Source: an uncultured Campylobacter sp.
Lineage (GTDB): Bacteria > Campylobacterota > Campylobacteria > Campylobacterales > Campylobacteraceae
Assembly: GCF_937997465.1 (NCBI RefSeq)
Contig: NZ_CALKTQ010000073.1
Coordinates: 1-5,507, forward strand
DNA length: 5,507 bases
Reading direction: 5' to 3'
In this document: piece by piece, positions 1-5,160 of the stretch
Layout of the letters: each line of letters begins with the position of its first letter
How positions within the stretch are numbered: position 1 is the stretch's first letter
Made by a program: the position numbers and the translations under genes
The notes under the pieces: model-generated
Database searches by the model: none
What the model saw: only the letters and a program-made list of their open reading frames with translations
What the model was told of the DNA's origin: nothing

Positions 1-234
1 GCTAGCAACCTCTTTTACTAGGCCTGCGCCCATGTTTTCTAGAGCGTCTTTTAGCTCTACTTCTTTAGCTACGCTCACGCCGTCTTTGGTGATCGCAGGA
101 GCGCCGAAGCTCTTTTGCACTAGTACGTTTCTGCCGCGAGGCCCCATCGTTACTTTTACCGCGTCGTTTAGTTTTCTAACGCCTTCATATAGTTTGTTTC
201 TAGCCTCGTCTGAAAAAAATATCTCTTTTGCCAT
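1..234 (-). CDS. groEL: Chaperonin GroEL (60 kDa), N-terminal part, cut by window edge
   Basis: This reads 78 codons from an ATG at 234-232 and runs off the window with no stop. The start is MAKEIFFSDEARNKLYEGV. It is followed by the highly conserved equatorial-domain segment VKVTMGPRGRNVLV (about residues 27-40) and then ITKDGVSVAKE, which carries the phosphate-binding and early ATP-site residues of group I chaperonins. The last visible residues are GLVKEVAS. An AAAGGA site at 241-246 sits 6 nt before the ATG and fixes the start. GroEL forms the cytoplasmic double-ring ATP-driven folding chamber capped by GroES. The gene lies 21 nt downstream of groES and has no promoter of its own that I can see, so the two are almost certainly co-transcribed. 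The usual length is about 545 residues, so roughly 85% of the protein lies outside. Nothing is aberrant in the visible part. Confidence 0.97.
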   Translation of the reverse strand, partial: MAKEIFFSDEARNKLYEGVRKLNDAVKVTMGPRGRNVLVQKSFGAPAITKDGVSVAKEVELKDALENMGAGLVKEVAS

Positions 235-255
235 TTTTATTCCTTTAAATTTAGA

Positions 256-516
256 TTATTTTAAAACGCCCAAAACGTCTTCGACTTTTAGAACCAAATA
301 CGTCTTGCCGTCAAGCACGACCTCGGTGCCGCCGTATTTTGCAAAAACCACGCTATCGCCCACGCTCACGCCTTCTACCTCGCTTGATACCGCCAAAACC
401 TTGCCGCTTAAAGGTTTTTCTTTTGCATTATCGGGTATAATGATGCCCGAAGCGGTCGTTTTGACGTCCTCAAGACGCTCGACTAAGACTCGTTTGCCTA
501 ACGGTTGAAAATTCAT
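256..516 (-). CDS. groES: Co-chaperonin GroES (10 kDa)
   Basis: This is a complete 86-residue protein, within the normal length for a bacterial GroES lacking a C-terminal extension. It opens with MNFQPLGKRVLVERLE, the usual first beta strands. The mobile loop spans about residues 16-33 and contains SGIIIPDNAKEKP, in which the III hydrophobic patch (25-27) is the part that docks on the GroEL apical domain. VGDSVVFAKYGGTEV (about 52-66) and the YLVLKVEDVLGVL tail match the conserved barrel strands. The protein forms the heptameric lid of the GroEL chamber in the cytoplasm. The start is ATG at 516-514, with AAAGGA at 523-528 and a 6-nt spacing, the same layout as groEL. Another ATG at 523-521 is out of frame and overlaps the ribosome site. 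The consensus promoter and CIRCE-like operator upstream imply HrcA heat-shock control. Confidence 0.97.
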   Translation of the reverse strand: MNFQPLGKRVLVERLEDVKTTASGIIIPDNAKEKPLSGKVLAVSSEVEGVSVGDSVVFAKYGGTEVVLDGKTYLVLKVEDVLGVLK

Positions 517-547
517 GATTCATCCTTTATGGTTTGATTTTACTTTT

Positions 548-574
548 TTAGCACTCTTTTGTTTTGAGTGATGA
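548..574 (-). promoter_or_regulatory. CIRCE-like HrcA operator of groES-groEL
   Basis: The plus strand reads TTAGCACTC, nine bases, then GAGTGATGA. The classical CIRCE element is TTAGCACTC-N9-GAGTGCTAA. The first half is therefore perfect, the spacer is exactly nine, and the second half matches at 7 of 9 positions, including all of GAGTG. It begins one base downstream of the groES -10 box and covers the expected transcription start. Bound HrcA would therefore block initiation or clearance. HrcA itself is not in the window. That HrcA is the repressor is inferred from the known role of CIRCE at groESL operons. Confidence 0.8.
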
Positions 575-575
575 A

Positions 576-604
576 ATTATAGTCAAATTTTTAGAATTTG
601 TCAA
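576..604 (-). promoter_or_regulatory. Consensus sigma-70 promoter of groES-groEL
   Basis: Read on the minus strand, TTGACA at 604-599 is followed after exactly 17 bases by TATAAT at 581-576. Both hexamers are perfect and the spacing is optimal. Start of transcription is expected near 569-570, inside the CIRCE-like operator, giving a leader of about 53 nt before the groES ATG. Campylobacter promoters usually lack a recognisable -35 box, so a full consensus fits a very strong promoter held down by a repressor. Confidence 0.88.
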
Positions 605-635
605 TGATTTAGCTAAAATTCTTAACAAGTCTTAG

Positions 636-641
636 TATAAT
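636..641 (+). promoter_or_regulatory. Probable -10 box for the AsmA-like gene
   Basis: TATAAT on the plus strand lies 47 nt upstream of the ATG at 689. No good -35 hexamer lies at 16-18 nt, only AT-rich sequence at 605-620. This is normal for epsilonproteobacterial sigma-70 promoters, which depend on the -10 box and upstream periodic T-rich tracts. It stands back to back with the groES promoter, whose -35 box at 599-604 is about 30 bases away. Transcription would begin near 648, giving a leader of about 40 nt. Confidence 0.55.
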
Positions 642-688
642 CGGCTCAAGATTCATAATAAAATTAAACTAAATCTAAAGGATAGACG

Positions 689-3286
689 ATGAAAATTTTA
701 GGCGCCCTGCTCGGACTGGTTTTTGCTTTGCTTATCGCGGCTTACGTCGCGGCCTTTACCGATTTTGGCAACGGTTTTGTTAAACCCTACGCTGAAAATA
801 TAATTAAAGAAAAAAGCGGATTTGACGTCAAATTTGACAAATTTCAGATCCGTCCGACGAGCGTAGATATCGTAGCTAACGTAAATGGCGAGATCGCGGC
901 GAACGTAAACGGCGGTCTTTCGATTTTCTCGCAAAGCCTCGATCTAAAATACGATGTCGCCGTTAGCGATCTAAAAAGCCTGGGCGTCAAGCTAAGCGAA
1001 GCTATGAAAATCTCAGGCATCGCAAAGGGCAAATTTAGCGATTTCACCGCTAGCGGAGTAGGCCAAATGCTAGGCTCAAACGTTAGCTTCGACGCAAATT
1101 TAAAAGACTATAAGCCGCTTTCTTTAAAGCTCGACGCTAAAAATTTACAGGTCGAAAAAGCTCTAGCACTAGCAGGTCAGCCTATCTACGCGCGCGGTAA
1201 AATCTCAGCCGTCGCAAACATCGTAGAAAGCGGCGGCAAGCCAAACGGCACCGCAAACGTCGATATTATAGACGTAAAAACCGATAACGCGCTAATCGCA
1301 AAGGATTTTAACGTCACTCTGCCGTCAAATTTCGTCGCGAACGGCAAAATCGTAGCCGACGTCAAAGACGGTATCGTAAACGCCAAAAGCGCGGTAATCA
1401 CACCGCTAGCGACGATCGGTAGCGACAAGACGATCTACGATCCAAACTCAAACACCCTAAGCAGCGACGTCAAGCTCATCGTGGACGATCTGGCCAAATT
1501 TGAGCCCGTCGTGGGGCAAAAGCTTAGCGGAGCGTTCAAAGCAAACGGCAACGTCATCGCTACGGCAGGCGAGCTAAAAAACTTCGACGTAAAGATTGAA
1601 GGCTTTGGCGGTAACGTCGATGCGGTGCTAAACGGCGGCAAGCTAATCGCCAAAATCAGCTCGCTAAAGCTTGACGAACTCGTTAAAATCGCCGCCTTCC
1701 CGGCATTTGTCGGAGGAACGATCAGCGGCGAAGCAGTGCTAAACGACGTACACAACACGCAAAATATCTCTGGCTCGGTTAAACTCGCCACCAAAAACGC
1801 GCGGCTAAATCCGGCCGAGCTAAAACAGGTCGCAAAAGAGATAAATTTAAGCAAACCTCTAGCCTTTGAACTAAACGCAAACGCCGACGTTGCAAGCTCA
1901 AAAGCCAAATTTAACGCCTCGCTAAACTCCGAGCTTTTAAAGCTAAAGAGCCTAAGCGGCGTTTACGGGCTGGATGATAAAAACGCGGACGTCAAATTTG
2001 ACGCGGGTATCGAGGACCTGGGTAAATTTGAAGAGCTAATCGGCAAAAAACTATCAGGTAAAGTGGACGTCAAAGGTGCGGCAAAACTCGCAAAGGGCGC
2101 GCTTAGCGAGCTAGATCTAAACGCAAACGCTCTAGGCGGCAAGATAGACGCAAACCTCAAAAACGAAAAACTCGCGGCAAATTTAAGCGCGCTTTCGCTT
2201 AAAGACGCATTTACGCTGGCTGCGCTGCCAAACTACGCCGATGCTGTGATCGACGGATCCGTAAATCTAAGCGGACTGGATCCGAAAAATCTCAGCGGTA
2301 CGGCTAAATTTATCGTCAAAAACGGAATAGTAAATAGCACCGTCGTAGCAAAAGAACTAGATAAGCGCTTCCCAAGCGGCACGAAATTTGACGCTAACGT
2401 GGATGTCGCTATAAACGCCGGCAAGGCTAAATTTGACGCGGTAGCAAACCTCGTCTCAAACGCAAACAAGAACCTAATCGCGCTAAAAAATCTAAAAGGC
2501 GACTACGAGCTTGAAAGCGGCTCGGCGAAGGCGGACTTTGAGCTTAGCATAAAAGAGTTAAAAGAGATCGAGTTTTTGGTCGGACGACCGCTTTACGGGC
2601 CTTTGCTGATTATCGGCGACGCGACGAAAACGGGCGAAAAGCTAAGCGCAAACGTAAATTCGCGACTCTTTAACGGCGATCTTAAGGCGGTCTTAAAAGA
2701 CGATATCCTAAACGCAAATTTAAAGAGCTTCACCGCCAAAGGCCTCACCGACTTTTTGGGTCTCTCGCACGTCTACGACGGCACCGGCGATATGACGATG
2801 GATTATAATCTCGCCTCGCAAAAAGGTAAATTTGACGTTGCCGTAAATGACGGCAAGCTTGCAAAGACCGATTTTACCGAGCAGGTAAGGACCTTCACGG
2901 GACGCGACATAACAAGCGAAATCTACAAAAACAGCAAAATAAAAGGTACGATAAACAAAAACCTCATCGACTTTAACGCCGATATGAACGCGACTAGAAG
3001 CCGAGTCTGGGTAACTAGCGGCAAATACGATATGGCGACCAAGGCCGTAAACGTGCCGATCAAGATGAACTACGAAAAAACCGACATCGACATCACCGTC
3101 ACGGGCACCAGCGACAACCCGAAATACACGATCGGCTCGGACTACCTAAGGGGCAAGGCGGTTAAGGAGCTGGATAGATTTTTGGATAAGAAATTCGGCA
3201 AAGACGACGAAAACGGCACCACGGGCGATGCGAAAAAAGACGCCAAAAAAGATGCGATAAAAGGGCTTATAAAGGGGCTGTTTTAG
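689..3286 (+). CDS. AsmA-like membrane-anchored periplasmic repeat protein
   Basis: This 865-residue protein starts at ATG 689, with AAAGGA at 677-682 spaced 6 nt. One N-terminal membrane segment (about residues 4-23, GALLGLVFALLIAAYVAA) is followed by a segment typical of AsmA-type proteins: FVKPYAENIIKEKSGFDVKFDKF (about 30-52), in which a short helix leads to a G-x-x-V strand. The rest is rich in beta-strand patterns with almost no cysteine and many N, D, K and A residues. Four repeats of 173-180 residues can be aligned. The C-terminal part (about 697-818) resembles the AsmA C-terminal domain, ending near TGTSDNPKYTIGSDYL. A lysine-rich tail (about 829-865) contains DAKKDAKKDAIKGLIKGLF. 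AsmA/TamB/YhdP-family proteins span the periplasm and are implicated in lipid transport or outer-membrane maintenance, so an envelope role here is inference. C. jejuni, as I recall, has a long periplasmic-protein gene (Cj1219c) next to groES, which would make this conserved synteny. It is divergent from groES and probably monocistronic. Confidence 0.75.
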   Translation: MKILGALLGLVFALLIAAYVAAFTDFGNGFVKPYAENIIKEKSGFDVKFDKFQIRPTSVDIVANVNGEIAANVNGGLSIFSQSLDLKYDVAVSDLKSLGVKLSEAMKISGIAKGKFSDFTASGVGQMLGSNVSFDANLKDYKPLSLKLDAKNLQVEKALALAGQPIYARGKISAVANIVESGGKPNGTANVDIIDVKTDNALIAKDFNVTLPSNFVANGKIVADVKDGIVNAKSAVITPLATIGSDKTIYDPNSNTLSSDVKLIVDDLAKFEPVVGQKLSGAFKANGNVIATAGELKNFDVKIEGFGGNVDAVLNGGKLIAKISSLKLDELVKIAAFPAFVGGTISGEAVLNDVHNTQNISGSVKLATKNARLNPAELKQVAKEINLSKPLAFELNANADVASSKAKFNASLNSELLKLKSLSGVYGLDDKNADVKFDAGIEDLGKFEELIGKKLSGKVDVKGAAKLAKGALSELDLNANALGGKIDANLKNEKLAANLSALSLKDAFTLAALPNYADAVIDGSVNLSGLDPKNLSGTAKFIVKNGIVNSTVVAKELDKRFPSGTKFDANVDVAINAGKAKFDAVANLVSNANKNLIALKNLKGDYELESGSAKADFELSIKELKEIEFLVGRPLYGPLLIIGDATKTGEKLSANVNSRLFNGDLKAVLKDDILNANLKSFTAKGLTDFLGLSHVYDGTGDMTMDYNLASQKGKFDVAVNDGKLAKTDFTEQVRTFTGRDITSEIYKNSKIKGTINKNLIDFNADMNATRSRVWVTSGKYDMATKAVNVPIKMNYEKTDIDITVTGTSDNPKYTIGSDYLRGKAVKELDRFLDKKFGKDDENGTTGDAKKDAKKDAIKGLIKGLF

Positions 3287-3411
3287 GTAAATTTGAGCTA
3301 AGCGCGGTGTTAAATTTGACGCCGAATTTGAGTAAAATAAGTTCGATAAGTGCGGCAAATTTAAGCTGGAGCTTGCTTGCTCTGCGCGTCAAATTTGAGC
3401 TGCTGCTCGGC

Positions 3412-3445
3412 TAAATTTGACCGCTCGGCTCGGCGGTTAAATTTA
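3412..3445. repeat. Inverted repeat joining two AAATTT boxes (14-bp stem)
   Basis: Bases 3412-3425 (TAAATTTGACCGCT) pair with 3432-3445 (GGCGGTTAAATTTA) across the 6-base loop 3426-3431. The pairing is continuous for 14 base pairs, with two G-T wobbles. The outer seven pairs come from the repeated boxes themselves, and the inner seven come from the spacer, which is GC-rich. No T-tract follows, so it is not a standard intrinsic terminator. It would form in RNA from either strand or extrude as a cruciform. Confidence 0.6.
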
Positions 3446-3506
3446 CGATTTGCTGGGCGGCAAATTTGGAAGCGGCCTTGCGGTCGCCAAATTTGGACTT
3501 TGTTGC

Positions 3507-3544
3507 TTAAATTTGCGGCTTGGACTTAGAGGTTGCAAATTTAG
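3507..3544. repeat. Inverted repeat joining two AAATTT boxes (15-bp stem)
   Basis: Bases 3507-3521 (TTAAATTTGCGGCTT) pair with 3530-3544 (AGGTTGCAAATTTAG) across an 8-base loop. All 15 positions pair, four of them as G-T wobbles, so the structure is more stable as plus-strand RNA than as its complement, where the wobbles become A-C mismatches. It repeats the plan seen at 3412-3445: outer pairs from two boxes, inner pairs from the spacer. Confidence 0.55.
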
Positions 3545-3642
3545 CTTAACGTCAAATTTGACACGCTATTTCGCCGTTAAATTTAAACTTCAGAGAGTTA
3601 AACCAGATCAAATTTGATTTTACCGAGCGAGACGACAAATTT

Positions 3643-3842
3643 AATTCAGACATTATTCAAACGAATTTTGTGGCGACAGGTACGCGGTATGCTTTAAAAG
3701 ACACCCTAGCAAAGCCAAAATAGTAAATTTTAAATGATAGAAGTTTTAGAAGCTGGCGCTACGCAAAGCCGAAAGCCAAATCAAGCTCGTCCATAACGGC
3801 GAGTGAGCTCTGCTCGCCGCATTTACGCCACGCCAGACAATC
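3643..3842. other. Intergenic stretch without a convincing gene
   Basis: These bases lie between the AAATTT array and the terminator. No frame here has a start codon with a plausible ribosome site. One more AAATTT is at 3725. A frame open without a stop from 3562 to 3723 (plus) enters from the array and may be a gene remnant, but it has no start. Nested inverted repeats are visible: CTGGCG at 3753-3758 with CGCCAG at 3831-3836, enclosing CGGCGAG at 3797-3803 with CTCGCCG at 3813-3819. Neither is followed by a T-tract. This could be decayed sequence or part of a structured RNA, and the sequence alone does not decide. Confidence 0.5.
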
Positions 3843-3866
3843 AAAATCTAGCGAGGCGCAGATTTT
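3843..3866. terminator. Intrinsic terminator between convergent units, probably bidirectional
   Basis: AAAATCT at 3843-3849 pairs with AGATTTT at 3860-3866. Inside, GCG at 3851-3853 pairs with CGC at 3857-3859 around the loop AGG, leaving a single bulged A at 3850. On the plus strand a T-rich run, ATTTTGTTTTTTT, follows at 3867-3879, giving a textbook terminator for transcription from the AsmA-like gene. On the minus strand the hairpin overlaps the stop codon of the last Sel1 gene (3865-3867) and ends in TTTTG, a weaker but usable terminator for that operon. Confidence 0.75.
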
Positions 3867-4494
3867 ATTTTGTTTTTTTAACGAGCTCTCTAAATTTAAC
3901 GCAGCCTTCCGTATATCCGTAATCGCAAGAGATCCCGTAAATATCCATCGCTTTTTTCATATCCTGTTCGCTCTTTTCGTATCCTTGCGCGAGCATATAG
4001 CAGCCTTGCGAGTCTTTGTGGTCGCAGGCTAGCGAGTAGTATTTGCGGACTTTTTGCGGGTCTTTAGTGCCGCCGTATTCGCCGCTGTGATGAGCAGCCG
4101 CCCTATAGCACGCCTCGCCGACTCCGCCCTCGCAGGCTTTTTCATAAAGCGCCACCGCCTTTTCGTAGTCTACCTGAGAGATTTGCCACAGTATGGTGCC
4201 CTCGTACACCGCGGCTACGGCCGTGCAGCCGTCCATGTCGCCCATATCGCAGGCCTTTTTATATAGCGCAAAGGTCTTTTTGCCGCCGTCATCGTCGTTA
4301 TATGAGAGCCCCTGCTCGCCCAAAAACGCCGCCATATAGCAGCCGGCGGCATTTTTATCGTCGTTGCAAGATTTTTCAAACAGTTGCGCGCTGTTTTCGA
4401 AGTCCGATTTTTTTAGATATATTTTCGGGGCTTGTTCAAAGTCCCCGCCAAAAGCCGCCGCCACTAAGATCGCAGCTAAAATAATCTTTCTCAA
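3865..4494 (-). CDS. Secreted Sel1-repeat (Hcp-like) cysteine-rich protein, third of tandem set
   Basis: This is a 209-residue protein. A signal peptide (MRKIILAAILVAAAFG, cleavage near residue 16-17) sends it to the periplasm or outside. Five Sel1-like helical repeats follow, each with two cysteines: 43/52, 82/90, 121/129, 157/165 and 190/198. Four pairs are C-x7-C and the first is C-x8-C, and no cysteine is unpaired. In Helicobacter Hcp proteins such pairs form one disulfide per repeat, so the same is expected here. Typical repeat text is YEKACEGGVGEACYRAA. The start is TTG at 4494-4492, because AGGAGG at 4500-4505 lies 5 nt upstream. The ATG at 4499-4497 abuts that site and meets TGA after two codons. 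The upstream gene ends 9 nt before this start, so translation is probably coupled. The repeats are protein-binding scaffolds and no catalytic role is visible. The partner is unknown. Confidence 0.88.
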   Translation of the reverse strand: MRKIILAAILVAAAFGGDFEQAPKIYLKKSDFENSAQLFEKSCNDDKNAAGCYMAAFLGEQGLSYNDDDGGKKTFALYKKACDMGDMDGCTAVAAVYEGTILWQISQVDYEKAVALYEKACEGGVGEACYRAAAHHSGEYGGTKDPQKVRKYYSLACDHKDSQGCYMLAQGYEKSEQDMKKAMDIYGISCDYGYTEGCVKFRELVKKTK

Positions 4495-4499
4495 CGCAT

Positions 4500-4505
4500 C
4501 CTCCT
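4500..4505 (-). promoter_or_regulatory. Shine-Dalgarno site that fixes a TTG start and overlaps the upstream stop
   Basis: Read on the minus strand, the sequence is TAGGAGGATGCGTTG. The TAG (4506-4504) stops the second Sel1 gene, AGGAGG is a perfect ribosome site, and TTG begins the third gene after 5 nt. The tempting ATG lies directly against the site with no spacing and its frame closes at once. A ribosome terminating on the TAG covers the site, which suggests reinitiation. Confidence 0.8.
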
Positions 4506-5151
4506 ATTTGCTAAATTTTTTAGATTTGGCGCAGCCGCGACCAAGGCCGTTTTCGCAAGCAAGACCGTAATATTTCGCCGCCTCGGCGCTATTTTTAGGC
4601 GTTCCGTCGCCTGACTCGTAGATATCGGCCGCGTTGTAGCAGCCCTCGGCCTCTCTCGCTTCGCAGGCTAGTTTATAGTATTTTAGCGCATCGGCAAATT
4701 TTGAGGCGCTATCGTGCTTCTTAGCTATCATTAGGCAAGCCTCCCCGTCTTTGCTCTCGCATACTTTTTCGTAAAATTCGGCTGATTTTTCCGTATCGTC
4801 CTGCTCTACGACAAAATTATCGTTTGACGGCGTAGAGTCGTAAAAATCGCCCGCCGCCGAGCAAGCTTTAGCGTAGCCAAGATCGCAAGCGCTTTTATAA
4901 AGCTCAAAAACTTCGCCGTTTATTCGCGCATACTCGTCATCGTCTTTTAGGTCGTATGTTTGATATGCTTTTAGCTGCGCGGCTATGTAGCAACCTACGG
5001 CGTTTTTATCCTCTCGGCACGATTTTTCGTAGAGTTTGGGCACGTTTTTATCGCCCATATCTTGCAGGTATTTTTTCGTCGCGATCTCAAAATTCGTCTG
5101 CGCGGCCGCCAATCCGGCTAAAATCAAAACGAGATAAATTTTCTTAAACAT
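4504..5151 (-). CDS. Secreted Sel1-repeat (Hcp-like) cysteine-rich protein, second of tandem set
   Basis: This is a 215-residue protein beginning at ATG 5151-5149, with AAGGAG at 5157-5162 spaced 5 nt. The signal peptide is MFKKIYLVLILAGLAAA, with likely cleavage after A17. No lipobox cysteine is present, so it is soluble rather than a lipoprotein. Five Sel1-like repeats carry cysteine pairs at 45/54, 89/97, 131/139, 163/171 and 199/207, again one C-x8-C followed by four C-x7-C. The fourth-to-fifth linker, YESGDGTPKNSAEAAKYYGLAC, is the most canonical Sel1 repeat. The protein is clearly a paralogue of the following gene: both share the first-repeat pattern EKSC-x2-DKNA-x-GCY and the same cysteine plan. 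An acidic insert (about 67-74) and a longer loop (about 106-120) separate the repeats. It lies 9 nt after the first Sel1 gene, whose stop codon overlaps its ribosome site. It is probably a periplasmic scaffold or host-interaction protein, with no enzymatic motif seen. Confidence 0.9.
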   Translation of the reverse strand: MFKKIYLVLILAGLAAAQTNFEIATKKYLQDMGDKNVPKLYEKSCREDKNAVGCYIAAQLKAYQTYDLKDDDEYARINGEVFELYKSACDLGYAKACSAAGDFYDSTPSNDNFVVEQDDTEKSAEFYEKVCESKDGEACLMIAKKHDSASKFADALKYYKLACEAREAEGCYNAADIYESGDGTPKNSAEAAKYYGLACENGLGRGCAKSKKFSK

Positions 5152-5160
5152 AGCGGCTCC

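Larger units (their letters stand above)
3289..3642. repeat. Array of 14 palindromic YAAATTTR boxes
   Basis: AAATTT begins at 3289, 3312, 3357, 3391, 3413, 3439, 3462, 3489, 3509, 3537, 3554, 3579, 3610 and 3637. A near-copy, GAATTT, lies at 3324 in the longest gap. Start-to-start distances run 17-45 bases, mean about 27. All 14 boxes are preceded by a pyrimidine and followed by a purine, so the unit is the palindrome YAAATTTR. Some extend further: GTCAAATTTGAC at 3551-3562 and ATCAAATTTGAT at 3607-3618 are perfect 12-bp palindromes. The spacers are unrelated in sequence and mostly GC-rich. Density is about one per 25 bases, against about one per 144 bases in the preceding coding sequence (18 copies in 2598 bases). 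No reading frame stays open through it. Function is unknown. Confidence 0.85.

Noticed and set aside
32..508. A 158-codon plus-strand open frame opposite groEL and groES.
   Set aside because: It is antisense to two of the most conserved bacterial genes, spans their junction, and has low-complexity Ser/Thr/Phe/Leu content typical of a shadow frame.
698..2469. Several minus-strand open frames of 65-157 codons inside the AsmA-like gene.
   Set aside because: They are complements of the coding strand, rich in Ser, Phe, Ala and Leu, and lack ribosome sites. Biased codon use in the real gene explains them.
3146..3358. Minus-strand 70-codon frame crossing the end of the AsmA-like gene.
   Set aside because: Most of it overlaps the lysine-rich tail of the real gene in antisense, and no ribosome site or family resemblance is visible.
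3289..3642. Could the regularly spaced boxes be a CRISPR array?
   Set aside because: The repeat core is only 6-12 bases, far shorter than CRISPR repeats, the spacing varies from 17 to 45 bases, and no cas gene is present.
3797..3819. CGGCGAG/CTCGCCG hairpin as an intrinsic terminator.
   Set aside because: No T-tract follows on either strand. The hairpin at 3843-3866 is a far better candidate.
4054..4570. Plus-strand frames opposite the Sel1 genes.
   Set aside because: They are antisense to clear signal-peptide and Sel1 coding sequence, with Arg/Pro-rich composition and no initiation signals.
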